Of a stretch of 64,000 nt of DNA, positions 1 to 10,274 are shown in pieces (the stretch's first letter is position 1; each line of letters begins with the position of its first letter). The DNA is from Amaurobius ferox. Lineage: Eukaryota > Arthropoda > Arachnida > Araneae > Amaurobiidae. The stretch spans positions 117,507,239 through 117,571,238 of the forward strand of contig OX578145.1 in NCBI GenBank assembly GCA_951213105.1, written 5' to 3'. Position numbers and translations under genes: made by a program. A model generated the notes under the pieces. The model did not search any database and had not been told where the DNA came from. It saw only the letters and a list, made by a program, of their open reading frames with translations.

Positions 1-312
1 GAAAATATTATTCATTTATCTTCGATCCAATCACATGTGGGTAATATTGGGAATGAAACAACTAATCATTTTGCTTCATCTTCTGGAACTCTAATTAAAA
101 TCCCTTTTCCATATTCCTATCATACTAAATTTTGTAAAAGTTTATTATTTGAAAACTGGCAAAATGTTTCACATGATTATATTTCTCCGCGAACTAACAA
201 TCCGTCTTGAATTAAATGTTTTTTACCCTTTGCTGACCTCAAACTACAAATTTAAAACACATTTTTAATATATTTTCTGACTGGACATGGCCTTTCCTTC
301 AATTTATCTACA
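1..312 (+). pseudogene. Non-LTR retrotransposon, RNase H region (5' piece of a split copy)
   Basis: The + strand reads as the end of a retrotransposon RNase H domain: a SHVGxxGNE-like motif (SHVGNIGNE) near positions 30-60, followed by a region ending in ENWQ, as in I/R1/Jockey-type LINEs that carry RNase H after the reverse transcriptase. The frame stops at about 208. The copy is interrupted at about 316 by a younger repeat and resumes at about 1273. Only the 3' part is in the window; the 5' part lies to the left. It is a decayed mobile-element gene, not a host gene. Confidence 0.6.
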
Positions 313-316
313 TTAT

Positions 317-469
317 TACTTTCCTTATATACATAATGTATAAGGAAAGTATTGTGACGGGGTCGAAAATTCAAATACGAGTTTTCGACAGGAGAGCACG
401 TTTCAAACATCCCTGATCATCACACACAGTTATCAATCAAACATTTTTGAGGTGATATCTGTGTGTGTT

Positions 470-504
<35 letters not shown>

Positions 505-1272
505 CAGTGAGTCTGTGGAGACGATATCTCACGAACGAATGCAGTGATTCGAATGAAATTTGGTACAAAAATCACAATTCATGAATACTGGAAGCCCATT
601 GTTTTTAAACGCAATCGAATGTTCAGAACTCCCCTAAATTTTCGAGTGAAATTTTGAAAAAATCATCAAAAAATTAAAACCTTTAATAAAGTTACTCAAA
701 TAGCCATTTCTTATGTAATTTTTCTTTAGAAAACGATTGATATAAACTTTAGAGCGCTAGCATGAACCGTTCTCGAGATATTGCACATTTTTCAAATAAA
801 TTTATTAAAAAATCCCATAAATTAAAAAAAATATAATAACTGTTGAGAAACATGTTCACTTTTTATATGCAATATCATGCGATACATTGGGTGACATCAT
901 TCTCGTGGATCTAGCTCGTTCCATTCATAGGAAAAGATACTTTGAGTAATAAATTTGTATTTGAACGCCAATAATCATTTATCTGCTATAAGAATAACTT
1001 ATTTCTCCATCCATAACGCTTGGCGAGATTTTGACGACGAATTTGGCGGAATGTCGCCAACTTGGCGACTTTTTAAATGTTGCCAAATTAACGAGAATCT
1101 CGCCAAATGGATAAAAATGACGCAAATCGATGAAAATGACGACTAATTAACGAAAATTCAATATCTTGGAAAGAATATAAGTATCTACTATAAGAATAAC
1201 CTATTTTTTTGCTGTAAAAGTAGTAAATTCATTGCATTATATAAGGAAAGTCATATGCTGCCCACATCAGAT
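317..1272 (+). mobile_element. Helentron-like non-autonomous element, copy 1
   Basis: One end is a palindrome (CTTTCCTTATA, short spacer, TATAAGGAAAG) at 319-349. The other end (about 1237-1272) reads ATATAAGGAAAG and then GCTGCCCACATCAGA. The two ends thus share a short inverted CTTTCCTTATA motif placed asymmetrically. The interior has a (GT)n microsatellite at about 469-504 and a dense cluster of TTGGCGA motifs at about 1018-1110. The same architecture recurs at 15703, 17297, 22055, 39512 and 40522. The palindrome, asymmetric short inverted repeats and internal microsatellite recall HINE/DINE-1 Helentrons; that classification is inference. It has no convincing coding capacity. It is inserted into a LINE. 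Confidence 0.6.
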
Positions 1273-1716
1273 TTTTTTAATATTAAATCCACCTCAAATT
1301 GTATTTGTAATAATTATAGGGATGTTGATCATTATGTTTCCTCTTGTCCTCACACCAAAACAATTTATTTGACTAAACCTTCTATGAATCAACATATTTG
1401 GTTTTCTAATATTTGTACAAACAAAATGTGAATTAACAGAATTAAAAGTTGTTGTTTAATTGCTAAGAGTATTTCTGACAGTATCACTTAAAATGACAGT
1501 TTACGAGTTACTTATGATTTTAATATTATTTGATCAATGTTACTTGCTAATATCCACGGTGTTATTTTAGTATATGTATCTTTATGATTTTATTTCTTTT
1601 CTATTTTGAATCTTTTATTATTTTACCTTTAAATATTATTTTTTATTTTGTCTTACTTTTATTTATTTTCTAAATTCCTATTTTCTAATTTGTTTGCCTT
1701 TACTTTTGGCTTTTAT
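1273..1716 (+). pseudogene. Non-LTR retrotransposon, C-terminal Cys/His end and 3' UTR
   Basis: This continues the LINE interrupted at 316. At about 1295-1370 the + strand reads CICNNYRDVDHYVSSC, matching the Cys-Cys...His...Cys motif that closes the ORF2 of RNase H-bearing LINEs (family form: CxxC, then ExxxH, then LxxCP). After it comes a T-rich 3' UTR without an ORF. A pogo element then splits it again at 1717. The remainder of the 3' UTR may resume at 3566. Confidence 0.5.
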
Positions 1717-1718
1717 TA

Positions 1719-3563
1719 CCGTATATTTCGGCGTATTACGCGCACTTATAACACAAAAAATAAGGTCGGAAATTACGAGTGCGCGTTATGCGTCGGATAT
1801 AAAAATGATAGCTGCAAAAATAAAGAAATCATGAGAATGAAAAAAAAAAGATTTGTACATATATCTAAAAACTTTTATTCCAAAGAAATGACATACCTTA
1901 TGAACTTTCATTATTGGATAACATAAGTTCGTCATATTCGTCTTCCGTTATATCTACAGGTACATCATCGAATTCTGTTTCATCTTCACCGTCACTGTTA
2001 CTCTGATCCATATATAAATAATCATCTTTCGTTCCATCTAGATTATTAGATATACTACATTTTTTAAATGACTTTTGAATTATGTCAGGTTTGATTTCAT
2101 TCCATGCTTCACACACTATTTCTAGACTGGTATGACGTATTTGACCTCCTTTTGTAAATGGTTTTTCACCTTCTAACATCCACATATTCCAAAGACGTTT
2201 CAAATTTGCTTTGAATGGTTTATTGATACACACATCTAAATGCTGAACTAACGACGTTAATCCACCTGAAATAACTGCCATGTCTGTGTTGCTCTCTGTC
2301 AGCAATTTCTTTGTATTGTCCGTTAGATGAGATTTGAACATGCCCCAAACTAAAAGACTTTCTGGATTCTTTAAGGCACCTGGACGCTTTTGCCAAACAT
2401 TTTTTATCCACAATTTTACTCCATTTTCGTTCATCCATCCTTTCTCGTGCACATGAATGAAAATACCTTTTGGGAATTTAGACTTCGGCATCGTTTTCCT
2501 TTTAAAGATAACCATAGGTTTTAATTTGGTACAGTCCGCTAAGCAGGAGAACACTACAGTGAAGTGAGATTTTTCGTGACCTGTTGTTTTTATGCAAATT
2601 GTTTTTGTTCCTTTCGCATCCAAATTTTTATTTCCTATCATATCAAACATTACTGGAGTTTCATCCATATTACCAATATGTGACAGTAAATAATTTTTTT
2701 GCCTTCGTAGGTCTATGACATATTTCTGAAAACTTATTATCTTGCTGTCCAAATCTTTAGGAAGCATTTGTGAAACTTTTGTTTTTTCTCGCAGAACTAA
2801 ATTATTTCGCGCCATAAATCGGCTGCACCAACTCAAAGTTGCTTTAAAATTTTCACTTTCACTTGCATTCTTTTTTGCCCACTTTAAGGCAAACAAACGT
2901 ACACTGTTTCTTGTTATGATTAATCCATTCTGGCAATTTTCTAGAACCCAGTTCGCAACGCTTTCTTCTAGGATGGGCCATTTCGTTACTCCTTTACGTA
3001 AAGTACGTTTATTCCTTGGCATTTGTTCTCCACTCACGTATGGAGCTTTCACCAACACTAAACATGCTTGCTGTAGCACGATTTCCATTCTCTTTTGCAA
3101 ATTTAATCACTTTGATTTTAAAACCAGCACTGTGTTTGCTTCTTTTCGCAAGACTTATATTTAGGCCTATAAAACACTACTAACTGTATTGATGATTCCA
3201 AAAAATGCGAAAAAGTAGGCGCGAACGCCTTTGTTCCAAGATAAATCGTTCTCCTCATAAGTCACACGAAAGGGAGGAGGAAACGAAGTCTGTATAAATG
3301 AGCGGAATAATCCTGTACCATGGCGCCTATTTGTCTCCCCCTCTTTGCTTGCGCTTTAGAGTTGTAGTTCTAGAAGTATACTATTGTTCAAACGCCTGGC
3401 GAAATCCTGCGAATAAATAATTTCAAAAAATAAGAGTATTGCACATGTACTTTTCAGGGTTTTCCGGTAAAAAAAATGGATGCGCGTTTTACGGCGAATA
3501 TACCTAAAAATTGTAAAATGCAGTTTAAAAGTATATGTGTGCGTTATACGCCGGAATATACGG
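1719..3563 (-). mobile_element. Pogo/Tigger-type DNA transposon
   Basis: The inverted ends match: CCGTATATTTCGGCGTATTA at the left and, read on the other strand, CCGTATATTCCGGCGTATAA at the right. Both are flanked by the TA target duplication typical of Tc1/mariner/pogo elements (1717-1718 and 3564-3565). The 1845-bp element carries a pogo-like transposase on the - strand. It interrupts the 3' part of the LINE seen from position 1. Ends, target duplication and coding content agree. Confidence 0.85.
1898..3158 (-). pseudogene. Pogo/Tigger-like transposase, frameshifted, catalytic Asp lost
   Basis: A 400-codon frame (1898-3100) contains a CENP-B-type HTH (about residues 44-106) and a DDE domain: GNMDETPV with the first Asp at residue 146, KTTGHEK at 171-177, and HLDVCINKPFK with the last Asp at 289. 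The second catalytic Asp is missing: the family's VWD becomes VWG at residue 253, a single A-to-G change. The tail is acidic. The first ~25 residues of the frame are a shadow. The true N-terminal HTH (SAGFKIKVIKFAKENGNRAT) lies upstream in another frame, so a 1-nt shift sits near 3010-3030. The expected start codon near 3158 reads ATA. The protein is very probably inactive as a transposase. Confidence 0.8.
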
Positions 3564-3565
3564 TA

Positions 3566-4392
3566 AATACTTTTTATATTAAAAAAATTAATTAACAATA
3601 TTGGAGTCTGAGTAGTTTTATTACTATATGACTATGTATATCGTCTATGTATGTCTTTGTGTATTGTTTTTGTCTATGTGTATTGTCTTTGTATATTGTA
3701 CATGTATTTCTTGGTGTTACTTCTGTGTTTTTCCCTCATCCGTTGTAACTACTCAACACACTGTGTGAGCTGGACGGCCTTGGTAGAGTTGCACAGACTG
3801 GAAAAAAAACTGGTTTGTTCCCTGGAATAAACCGTGTTTTTCTTAAAGAGGGGGGGAGGGAATTAAAATAAAATCTAGGAATTTTGAAAATTTCTAAAAA
3901 GTGGGAATTTTTAGTCATTGTATTCTGCATTATAAAAGAAATGTGTATGTTCCAAAACTAATGTTTATTTTTTGCTTTCGAAATTGTAAATTGCTGAAAC
4001 ATGGAAAATTGGGAGAAATTTGTTAGATCCAAGAAAAATATTTAAATTATACGACTTTCTTATTATATAAGTAAAATTGAAAATTAATTCCGTAAATAAA
4101 TTGTAATGTAATTTGTAAATATTTTAAAAGTAAAACATTCCGAGCGAGAAAATACTTATTACAAAGTGATTAATTCATTCATATTCATTTAATATTGAAC
4201 AATACTTAGAAATCTATATTAATCCCAGTAGTATGTCATTAATCTTGTGACCACTATAATTCACACATTTTCAACAATTTTTTTATAATTTCAAATTTTC
4301 AAAAATATTATTTAAATAGACTTTACCTTTAGACTACAAAAATGATTCTAAATGGTGATCCATAATTAAGATTTAAACTGCGTAATGTCGAA
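3566..4392. other. Non-coding stretch, partly LINE 3' tail
   Basis: No gene is visible. Positions 3620-3720 hold a degenerate simple repeat built on TGTATTGTCTTTG, possibly the tail of the LINE split by the pogo insertion. The rest is AT-rich sequence with no recognisable family. Confidence 0.4.
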
Positions 4393-4450
4393 AGCCCAGA
4401 CCATCCATCTCGTCCGAGGACTTAGAGAAACCATTTGGATGGCCGGAAAC
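4393..4450 (-). repeat. Fragment of the 5S-derived SINE 3' body
   Basis: The stretch CCCAGACCATCCATC ... GGATGGCCGG parallels the tail body of the SINE at 25104-25155 (CCCAGACCGTCCGAC ... GGACGGCCGG), with similar spacing between the two blocks. It is a short diverged fragment without the 5S-like head. Confidence 0.45.
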
Positions 4451-4639
4451 TGCGTAATGTGTCGGATTAGCTAGAGCATATAAGAAACGCATAAATTAGT
4501 TTCTTCTTCCTATCAAAGTTTCCAGTGCTTCCAAAATTCCTGGTTTATTCCCCAAAATTCCCGGCTTCTTTTTGCAACTCTAGGCCTCGATAACAAATAA
4601 ATAGTATACCGCCAATCAGCAATTTGAAAATAATTTAAA

Positions 4640-5790
4640 TTTAACCTATTTTGAAAAAATTACTCATTTATTGGACTTCAGTTTCCAGGATGATAATAAT
4701 TTTTATGTTTCCTACCTTTTCTTTCTTACCTTCTGATGGCTTGGTGTCTGTTTCTGGGGAAGAATTATCCTTGGTCTTTAAGAATTTGAAAAATGGCATA
4801 GCTCTAAGTATTATTCATTTAGACCACAATATCTGGAAGAGGTTGTTTAATTTTAATTCAACTATTTTCTTAAAAATCTTCAACTTATGTTTTAAATTTT
4901 GTTATTTTCCCGCATGTCTACCGAATGCAAGGCTTATTTTTCTGCATTAATCTGGGCGAGATCCCACTCTTCATTCTTCCTATCGTCCTATTTGTCTTTT
5001 ACCAACACTGGGAAATTTTTAGAAATGATTTTTCTCAACAGATTTAATGTTTACTTAAATACCAAAGAAATCCTTTATTCAAATCAATTTGGTTTTCGTG
5101 AACGTCACAGTTATTATGATGCCGCTCATAAACTGGTTAGCGTAATACAGGATTTCATCCAGGTTAATAATGTTTCTCTAACTAAGTTGAGGGCTTTTGG
5201 CAATTTGAACTGGAATATTCTCCTTTCTACTTTTGAAGAATTAAATATTCCTTTTTCTTTTCGGGATTTTTTTTCTTTTCTTATTTCAATTAGATCTGTT
5301 ACTTACACTGAAAATCTCTGCACTCTTTCAAAATTTATTTCTAGAGGTTTACCGCAGGGTGCTGTCATTGTACCAATTCTTTGGAGTCTCCACTTTAACA
5401 AGATCCTGCCACTAAACAATGATTTTTTTCTATCTTCAAACTTTTGCAAATGGCCTTGCGGTGGTTACCAGTAGTAATACTCAGAAACTTCTTAATAAAT
5501 CAAACGCCCCCCTACTAAATTTAATTTCTGGCTGTTTGACTTCACTACACCTTGAAATTTTTTTTAGAGTCGATCCATTGTCTTTGGTAAAACTGAAATG
5601 AAAATAAAAAGAAACCCAGTTTTTAAATTGCAAGGAAAAATATTAAACATTGCAACTCGTTTAAAAATTTTAGGATTAATTACTGATGATAAACTGTCTT
5701 GAAGCCCACATATTTATTACTTAGATACAACGAAACATTTTTAACAGAAATCCTGCAGACAGAAGTTTTTAAACACTAAGTGCAACCCTG
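4640..5790 (+). pseudogene. Non-LTR retrotransposon reverse transcriptase remnant
   Basis: Broken + strand frames give typical LINE reverse transcriptase motifs: NQFGFRERHS with HKLV at about 5086-5140, then the RGLPQGA box followed by ILWSLHFNKILP at about 5345-5415. Past the catalytic core, KRNPVFKLQGK and LKILGLITDDKLS (about 5610-5700) match the thumb region. The YADD box is not intact. There are several stops and frameshifts, and no start or promoter. It could belong to the same family as the LINE at position 1. Confidence 0.7.
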
Positions 5791-6540
5791 GCCCTGGATT
5801 TCACATGATTATTTAAGATATGCAGACTAAGCTGTCGCTTAGGGCTCCCAACACTGTAAATCCGATGCTACAAAAATGGTATCTGATCGTAAACAGTCAC
5901 AGGCATCAAATTTCATCCTTGACTTGGGACCAGAAAGGGTCAGTCTCGCTATTGATTGTGATTGACTGATGTGTGTTTAACTTTTTAAACGAATTCTCTC
6001 CACCCCCACCCCCCTCTATAAACATCCTGTGAACTGTGAATGCAACTCAGAAGATGAGGTTTCTCAATGTTCCCTGATAAGTTTTTAATTACATTCGAAA
6101 TTTAACATTTGAGAAACCTATGTTTACAGTCACTAATTTAAATTCATAAAATTCTAGTCACTTTAATGTCAAAATGTTTAAAAAAGCATCACTTTAGAAC
6201 GGCTTATTCCATTTCGATGAAATTTGATTTCTAATCAGTGGTCAATGTGTAGATGGTCTTTTTTCAAAATCGTATATGCAGAACTATTACACGCTGAATA
6301 TTAAGTTCATTGGGATAACGTTCCTTGCCCATTAAATTCTTTCAAATTCATTTATCCCGATATAGAAAATTTGTATTGAACTAATGTTATTGACTTTAGA
6401 TTAGCACATCCAAAAATTGACTCGCAAACTAGGCGAACATTTTCTATTATGAGTTTTAATTTATTATTATTTAATCTGAAGTAGTTTTAGTAAAGAAAAA
6501 TCGTTTACCACCTAGAATATTTAATAAGTTCTTATTAGTT
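5791..6540. other. Unassigned sequence, probable LINE remnant
   Basis: Downstream of the reverse transcriptase fragment, in-phase stops are frequent and no conserved motif is clear. Weak resemblance to the retrotransposon's downstream region is possible but was not demonstrated. Confidence 0.3.
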
Positions 6541-6544
6541 AAAC

Positions 6545-7022
6545 AAAGTTATCGTTCCCATCGACAAAAAGTTTTTTGTGAACATCGACAAAAATGTTTA
6601 TTATTGTCATCGATAAACACGTTTATCATTGCCATTAACAAAGAAGTTTATCATTGCCATCGACAAAATATTTATCGAAGAAGTTTATCACCACCTAAAA
6701 TTTCTAAGTTCTTATAAGTATCACCTCCTCATGAATCATCGTATTCTAAGAATGCTTCGTTGCCATCGTCAAAAATATTTATCGCTGCTATCAATAAAAA
6801 TGTTTATCGTTTCCATCGACAAAAAAGTTTATCGTTCTCCCAGTTCGCAAAACGACTATCGTGCATCGCTACCATTCATTCAATTTCTGAATATCGTTCG
6901 CATGAATCATCGTATTCTAGGCATACTTCGTTGCCATCAACAAATAAATTTATTATTGTCAAAAATATTTATCGTTGCTATTAAAAATGTTTATCGTTGC
7001 CATCGATAAAAAAGTTTATCGT
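6545..7022. repeat. Degenerate minisatellite (unit ~27 bp, GTTTATCGTTGCCATCGACA)
   Basis: Variants of GTTTATCGTTGCCATCGACA with a run of A repeat many times, spaced roughly 25-30 bp apart and interrupted by short unique stretches such as the direct pair ATGAATCATCGTATTCTA at about 6731 and 6901. The ATCGAT/ATCGAC cores make neighbouring units partly self-complementary. Frames through the array are repeats of IYRCHRQK-like peptides and are not regarded as genes. Confidence 0.75.
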
Positions 7023-7089
7023 TAAAAAAAATAAATGAGCTCACTGTTATCAAATGAGCGGACGCTTTTCAAATACCTTTAACCAGATA

Positions 7090-7320
7090 TAAATGGATAC
7101 AACTTTACATTCAAATGCTGCATAAGAAAGAAATTGGGTCAAAATTCCTGGAGGCATCTAAAGGAAAGTCTTGGAGCATCCTCAGCAAGAACATTTCAGT
7201 CATTCCAGAGGCTCCTCGACGAGAAGCAGTTGCCAGGTTCAGACTTCTGACTGGTGATAACTGTCTCAGGGCTAATTATGTAACCTAGGACAGCCTATGT
7301 CTATGTCTCTGCTCTATAGT
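7090..7320 (+). pseudogene. LINE ORF2 C-terminal fragment
   Basis: The + strand reads PRREAVARFRLLTGDNCLRA (about 7207-7270), the well-conserved segment after RNase H in many LINE ORF2 proteins (family form ARFRLLTGHD). A stop follows soon after. A (CAA)n-like run at 7396-7406 may be its 3' tail. Confidence 0.55.
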
Positions 7321-7687
7321 GACTTTTAGTTCATCAATATAGAAATACTGGAGAGCTCGCCGTCTAATGGCTTAGCGGCCAAACGACCGGCATTTGTCAA
7401 CAACAACATAAAAATGGATACTTTTAGAGTTAGTACGAGCTGCATTGGAGATATTAGAATTTTTATTTCTTTTCACAGGGAACGCAAACTCTTCCAAAAT
7501 AATCCAGCTACTTAAGTGAAATTTAATATGAATACTTTTATCGACAATAACAAAAAGCCTGTTGATTTTAGCGAGACGAAACCTAATTATATGGAAAGTT
7601 CTAATGTGTCACCATATCAGAATCTGTAGTGAAAATCGTGTGTTGAACACCAGTGGCGATGACAGGCATTTATTTTAAAAGGAACCC

Positions 7688-7835
7688 ACCCAGAGTTTTA
7701 CTCGCAACTACAAATTCGTTTCGTTTTCTAAATATATACTTAACATCCCAGCAGCGTTGGCACCCAGGGTTTTACTCGCAATTACAAATTCGTTTCGTTT
7801 TCTAAATATATATTTAACATCCCAGCAGTGTTGGC
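7688..7835. repeat. Tandem duplication, 74-bp unit x2
   Basis: The block starting ACCCAGAGTTTTACTCGCAA at 7688 is repeated from 7762 with only a few substitutions and ends at the TTGGCAC that closes each unit. High identity suggests a recent duplication. No gene is involved. The 260 bases before it hold nothing recognised. Confidence 0.85.
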
Positions 7836-7859
7836 ACATTGAAGTATTATACAGAAATA

Positions 7860-8110
7860 TTAAGCAACGTAATTGAGCACAAATATTACAAAACGCCGCA
7901 TACAGTTGTTTCTATAATTCATTGGATCCTCTTTATTAGTGTAAAACAAACTAACACATCCGAAGTCCGACACACACATCCCAATTCGTCTTTTTGATTT
8001 TGTGTTTGCTGGTCTGTTTAGCACTGATGAAGGGATTAAGGAAGATAACATATCTTCGAAACGGATTCATGCTACACTGCAAAACATTCTGCAACCTTTG
8101 CTCGTTTTTT
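7860..8110. repeat. Inverted pair of a dispersed repeat (CACTGATGAAGG ... CGAAACG)
   Basis: On the + strand, CACTGATGAAGG at about 8022 is followed 20-odd bases later by ATCTTCGAAACG. On the - strand, a related copy (CACTAATAAAGAGGATCC) runs across 7948-7865. A third copy lies on the - strand at about 14745-14815. All three continue into a similar TGC...ACATT segment. The family is unknown; it may be the 3' part of a retroelement. Confidence 0.5.
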
Positions 8111-8256
8111 TTTTCAGCTACTTTGTTGACAATTTCGGAAAACTGATAAGAAAATCTGTAATTACAGCCGTTCATGAAAATTCCAGCTCTTCATTTCTGA
8201 AATATTCAGCTAATTATCGTTCGCCGAAACGTTATTTTTGTATTTATATATAGATA

Positions 8257-8566
8257 CAGGGTGATTATAAAAAAACTTTGTCGATATATGAGCCCCTAGC
8301 GATCATACTGCTCAAGAAAACGGAAAGAAATTTTGGATGCAGGTATTTTAAGGTATGCGCTCAAGAATGATGTGAAAAAGCAACAGTTCTGCTCTCACAG
8401 TTAGGGTTACAGTGACACAATTTCGAAATTTTCAAATGGCAACAGCTACTCTTTTTTTATTGGAATGTGATATTCACAGTGAAAAACCATAAATGACGTT
8501 GAAACGGTACCTGCAGCACGAAAAACGCCGGCGCTAGGCAGAGACTAAGAAAAAAGTGAAAACAAC
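8257..8566. repeat. Left terminal inverted repeat of the DD41D element
   Basis: This is about 310 bp, complementary to 9967-10274. Its inner boundary is the GTGAAAACAAC at 8556-8566, mirrored by GTTGTTTTCAC at 9967. Confidence 0.85.
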
Positions 8567-8834
8567 GGCGTTCACCAGACACGAATGCGTTCACCAGAAT
8601 GCGAATTTTTCGGCGTTCACCAGAACACGAATTTTTGTTCCATTGACGTCACATTCCATACCGTGTATTCGGCTCAGAACCCAGCCTGCTGAATCTCCTT
8701 CGAAAGGGGAAGAAACCAAGGTATACAGATTTCCAGGTTTGGCGGAAGACACCGTCATGGTTGACGTCATCGCTGTAGGAGAAAGGAAAGGCATTGTGAT
8801 TTGAGTGCCTTTTGCTTTCTTGCACTTGACCAAA

Positions 8835-9919
8835 ATGATGCTTACAGTGAAACAACGAGTTGAAATTGTAAAGCTCTGTTACTTGAATGAACAAAATGCC
8901 GCAGAGGCATTGCGTGTCTACCGCACAAACCATCGGCTACGACGAGGCCCTTGTTCTGTACAAGCTGTACGAGACTTGATACGCAAATTTGAAGAAATTG
9001 GTTGCACATACGATTGATCTCGGCCTGGACGACCTTACGTTTCTGTCGAAGTTGTTACAGAAGTGCATGAGACGGTAAGCGAAGGTCGTATTGCAAGTGC
9101 ACGTATTGCAAGTTTCACTCGTGCTGGATTTTCCGAATTCTACGGTTCGCAAGATTCTGCGCTCTATTCTCCACATGTTCCCGCATTGGTTCCAGCGTGT
9201 CCAGATGTTGCAAGCGGGTGTTGACCAATTTTTCTTAAATTTTGCTAATGAATTCCTCATCCGATATGCCGATGATAACAGATGGCCTTTACGCATTCTG
9301 TGGACGGACGAGGCACATTTCTCCTTGACTAGTAACGTGAATTCAAAGAACTACGTGTACTGGTCAAACCAAAATTACCATGATGTGGTCTCACTTCCGT
9401 TACACCAAGCAAAAGTGACTGTGTGGTGCTGGATAACAAGCACCTTCACCCTAGGCCCTTACTTTTTTTGAAGAGGTTGCTGTCGCAGGTCTACACAAGT
9501 GTACCGTAACGAGTGGTCGCTATGAAGCAATGTTGACCAATTACGTCATTCCCGAATTGCAACTGCGAAATGCCCTATCTGACGTCGTGTGGATGCATGA
9601 TAGCGCTTCCCCACATGTGGGGTCTTCTGTGAAACGTTTATTGACACAACAGTTTGGTGACAGAATTATCTCCCGCTATTTCATGTTTCCGTGGCCATCC
9701 AGGTCCCCCGATCTCACTCCAATGGATTTCTGGCTGAGGGGATACATGAAATCCAAAGTGTATGCAGACAATCCTCAAACTCTATTTGATTTGGAAGATG
9801 CCATCACACGTCAGGTTCAACAGATTCCTCTTGCCATGGTTCGTGCTTCAGTGCTATCCACCATCTCTCGCATGCAAAGTGTCATCATGTGTGAAGGCGG
9901 ACAAGTAAAAAATTTGTGA
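8835..9919 (+). pseudogene. DD41D mariner-type transposase, nonsense and frameshift damaged
   Basis: From ATG 8835 the protein begins MMLTVKQRVEIVKLCYLN, an HTH like that of insect mariner-type transposases (DUF4817-like). A TGA at 9015 interrupts a GRP linker, a frameshift falls near 9130, and another break lies near 9469. Catalytic motifs are visible: ILWTDEAHFSL (first Asp), VVWMHDSASPHVG (second Asp) and PWPSRSPDLTPMD (third Asp). There are 41 residues between the second and third Asp, giving DD41D. The terminal frame 9530-9919 is open to a stop. A possible AATAAA lies shortly after the stop. It cannot make a full enzyme as it stands. Confidence 0.85.
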
Positions 9920-9966
9920 AATACAATAAAATGTTTTGCTTTTCTGTCTTTGGTCTGTCCTTACTG

Positions 9967-10274
9967 GTTGTTTTCACTTTTTTCTTAGTCTCTGCCTAGC
10001 GCTGGCGTTTTTCGAGCTGCAGGTACCGTTTCAACGCCATTTATGGTTCTTCACTGTGAAGATCGCATTCCAATAAAAAAAGTAGGTGTTGCCATTTGAA
10101 AATTTCGAAATTATGTCACTGTAACCCTAACTCTGAGAGCAGGACTGTTGTTTTTTCACATCATTCTTGAGCGCATACCTTAAAATACCTGCATTCAAAA
10201 TTTCTTTCCGTTTCCTTGAACTGTATGATCGCTAGGGGCTTATATATCGGCAAAATATTTTTATAATCACCCTG
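9967..10274. repeat. Right terminal inverted repeat of the DD41D element
   Basis: This is the inverse complement of 8257-8566 with few mismatches and ends at TAATCACCCTG. A (TA)n run follows directly outside at 10276-10310. Confidence 0.85.

Larger units (their letters stand above)
8257..10274 (+). mobile_element. Tc1/mariner-superfamily (DD41D) transposon with long TIRs
   Basis: The left end CAGGGTGATTATAA is matched in inverse by TTATAATCACCCTG at 10261-10274, and the inverted repeats run inward about 310 bp (8257-8566 and 9967-10274) at high identity, which is long for this superfamily. A TA precedes the left end; the right TA is not exactly adjacent. Just inside the left TIR are three near-copies of GCGTTCACCAGA about 25 bp apart (8568-8640). 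The transposase gene is on the + strand and is broken. The 2.0-kb element probably lies in an intron of the gene ending at 11719, or just upstream of it. Confidence 0.85.

Noticed and set aside
955..1146. A 63-codon open frame inside Helentron-like copy 1
   Set aside because: It is the translation of the TTGGCGA cluster and is not kept open in the other copies, so not a gene.
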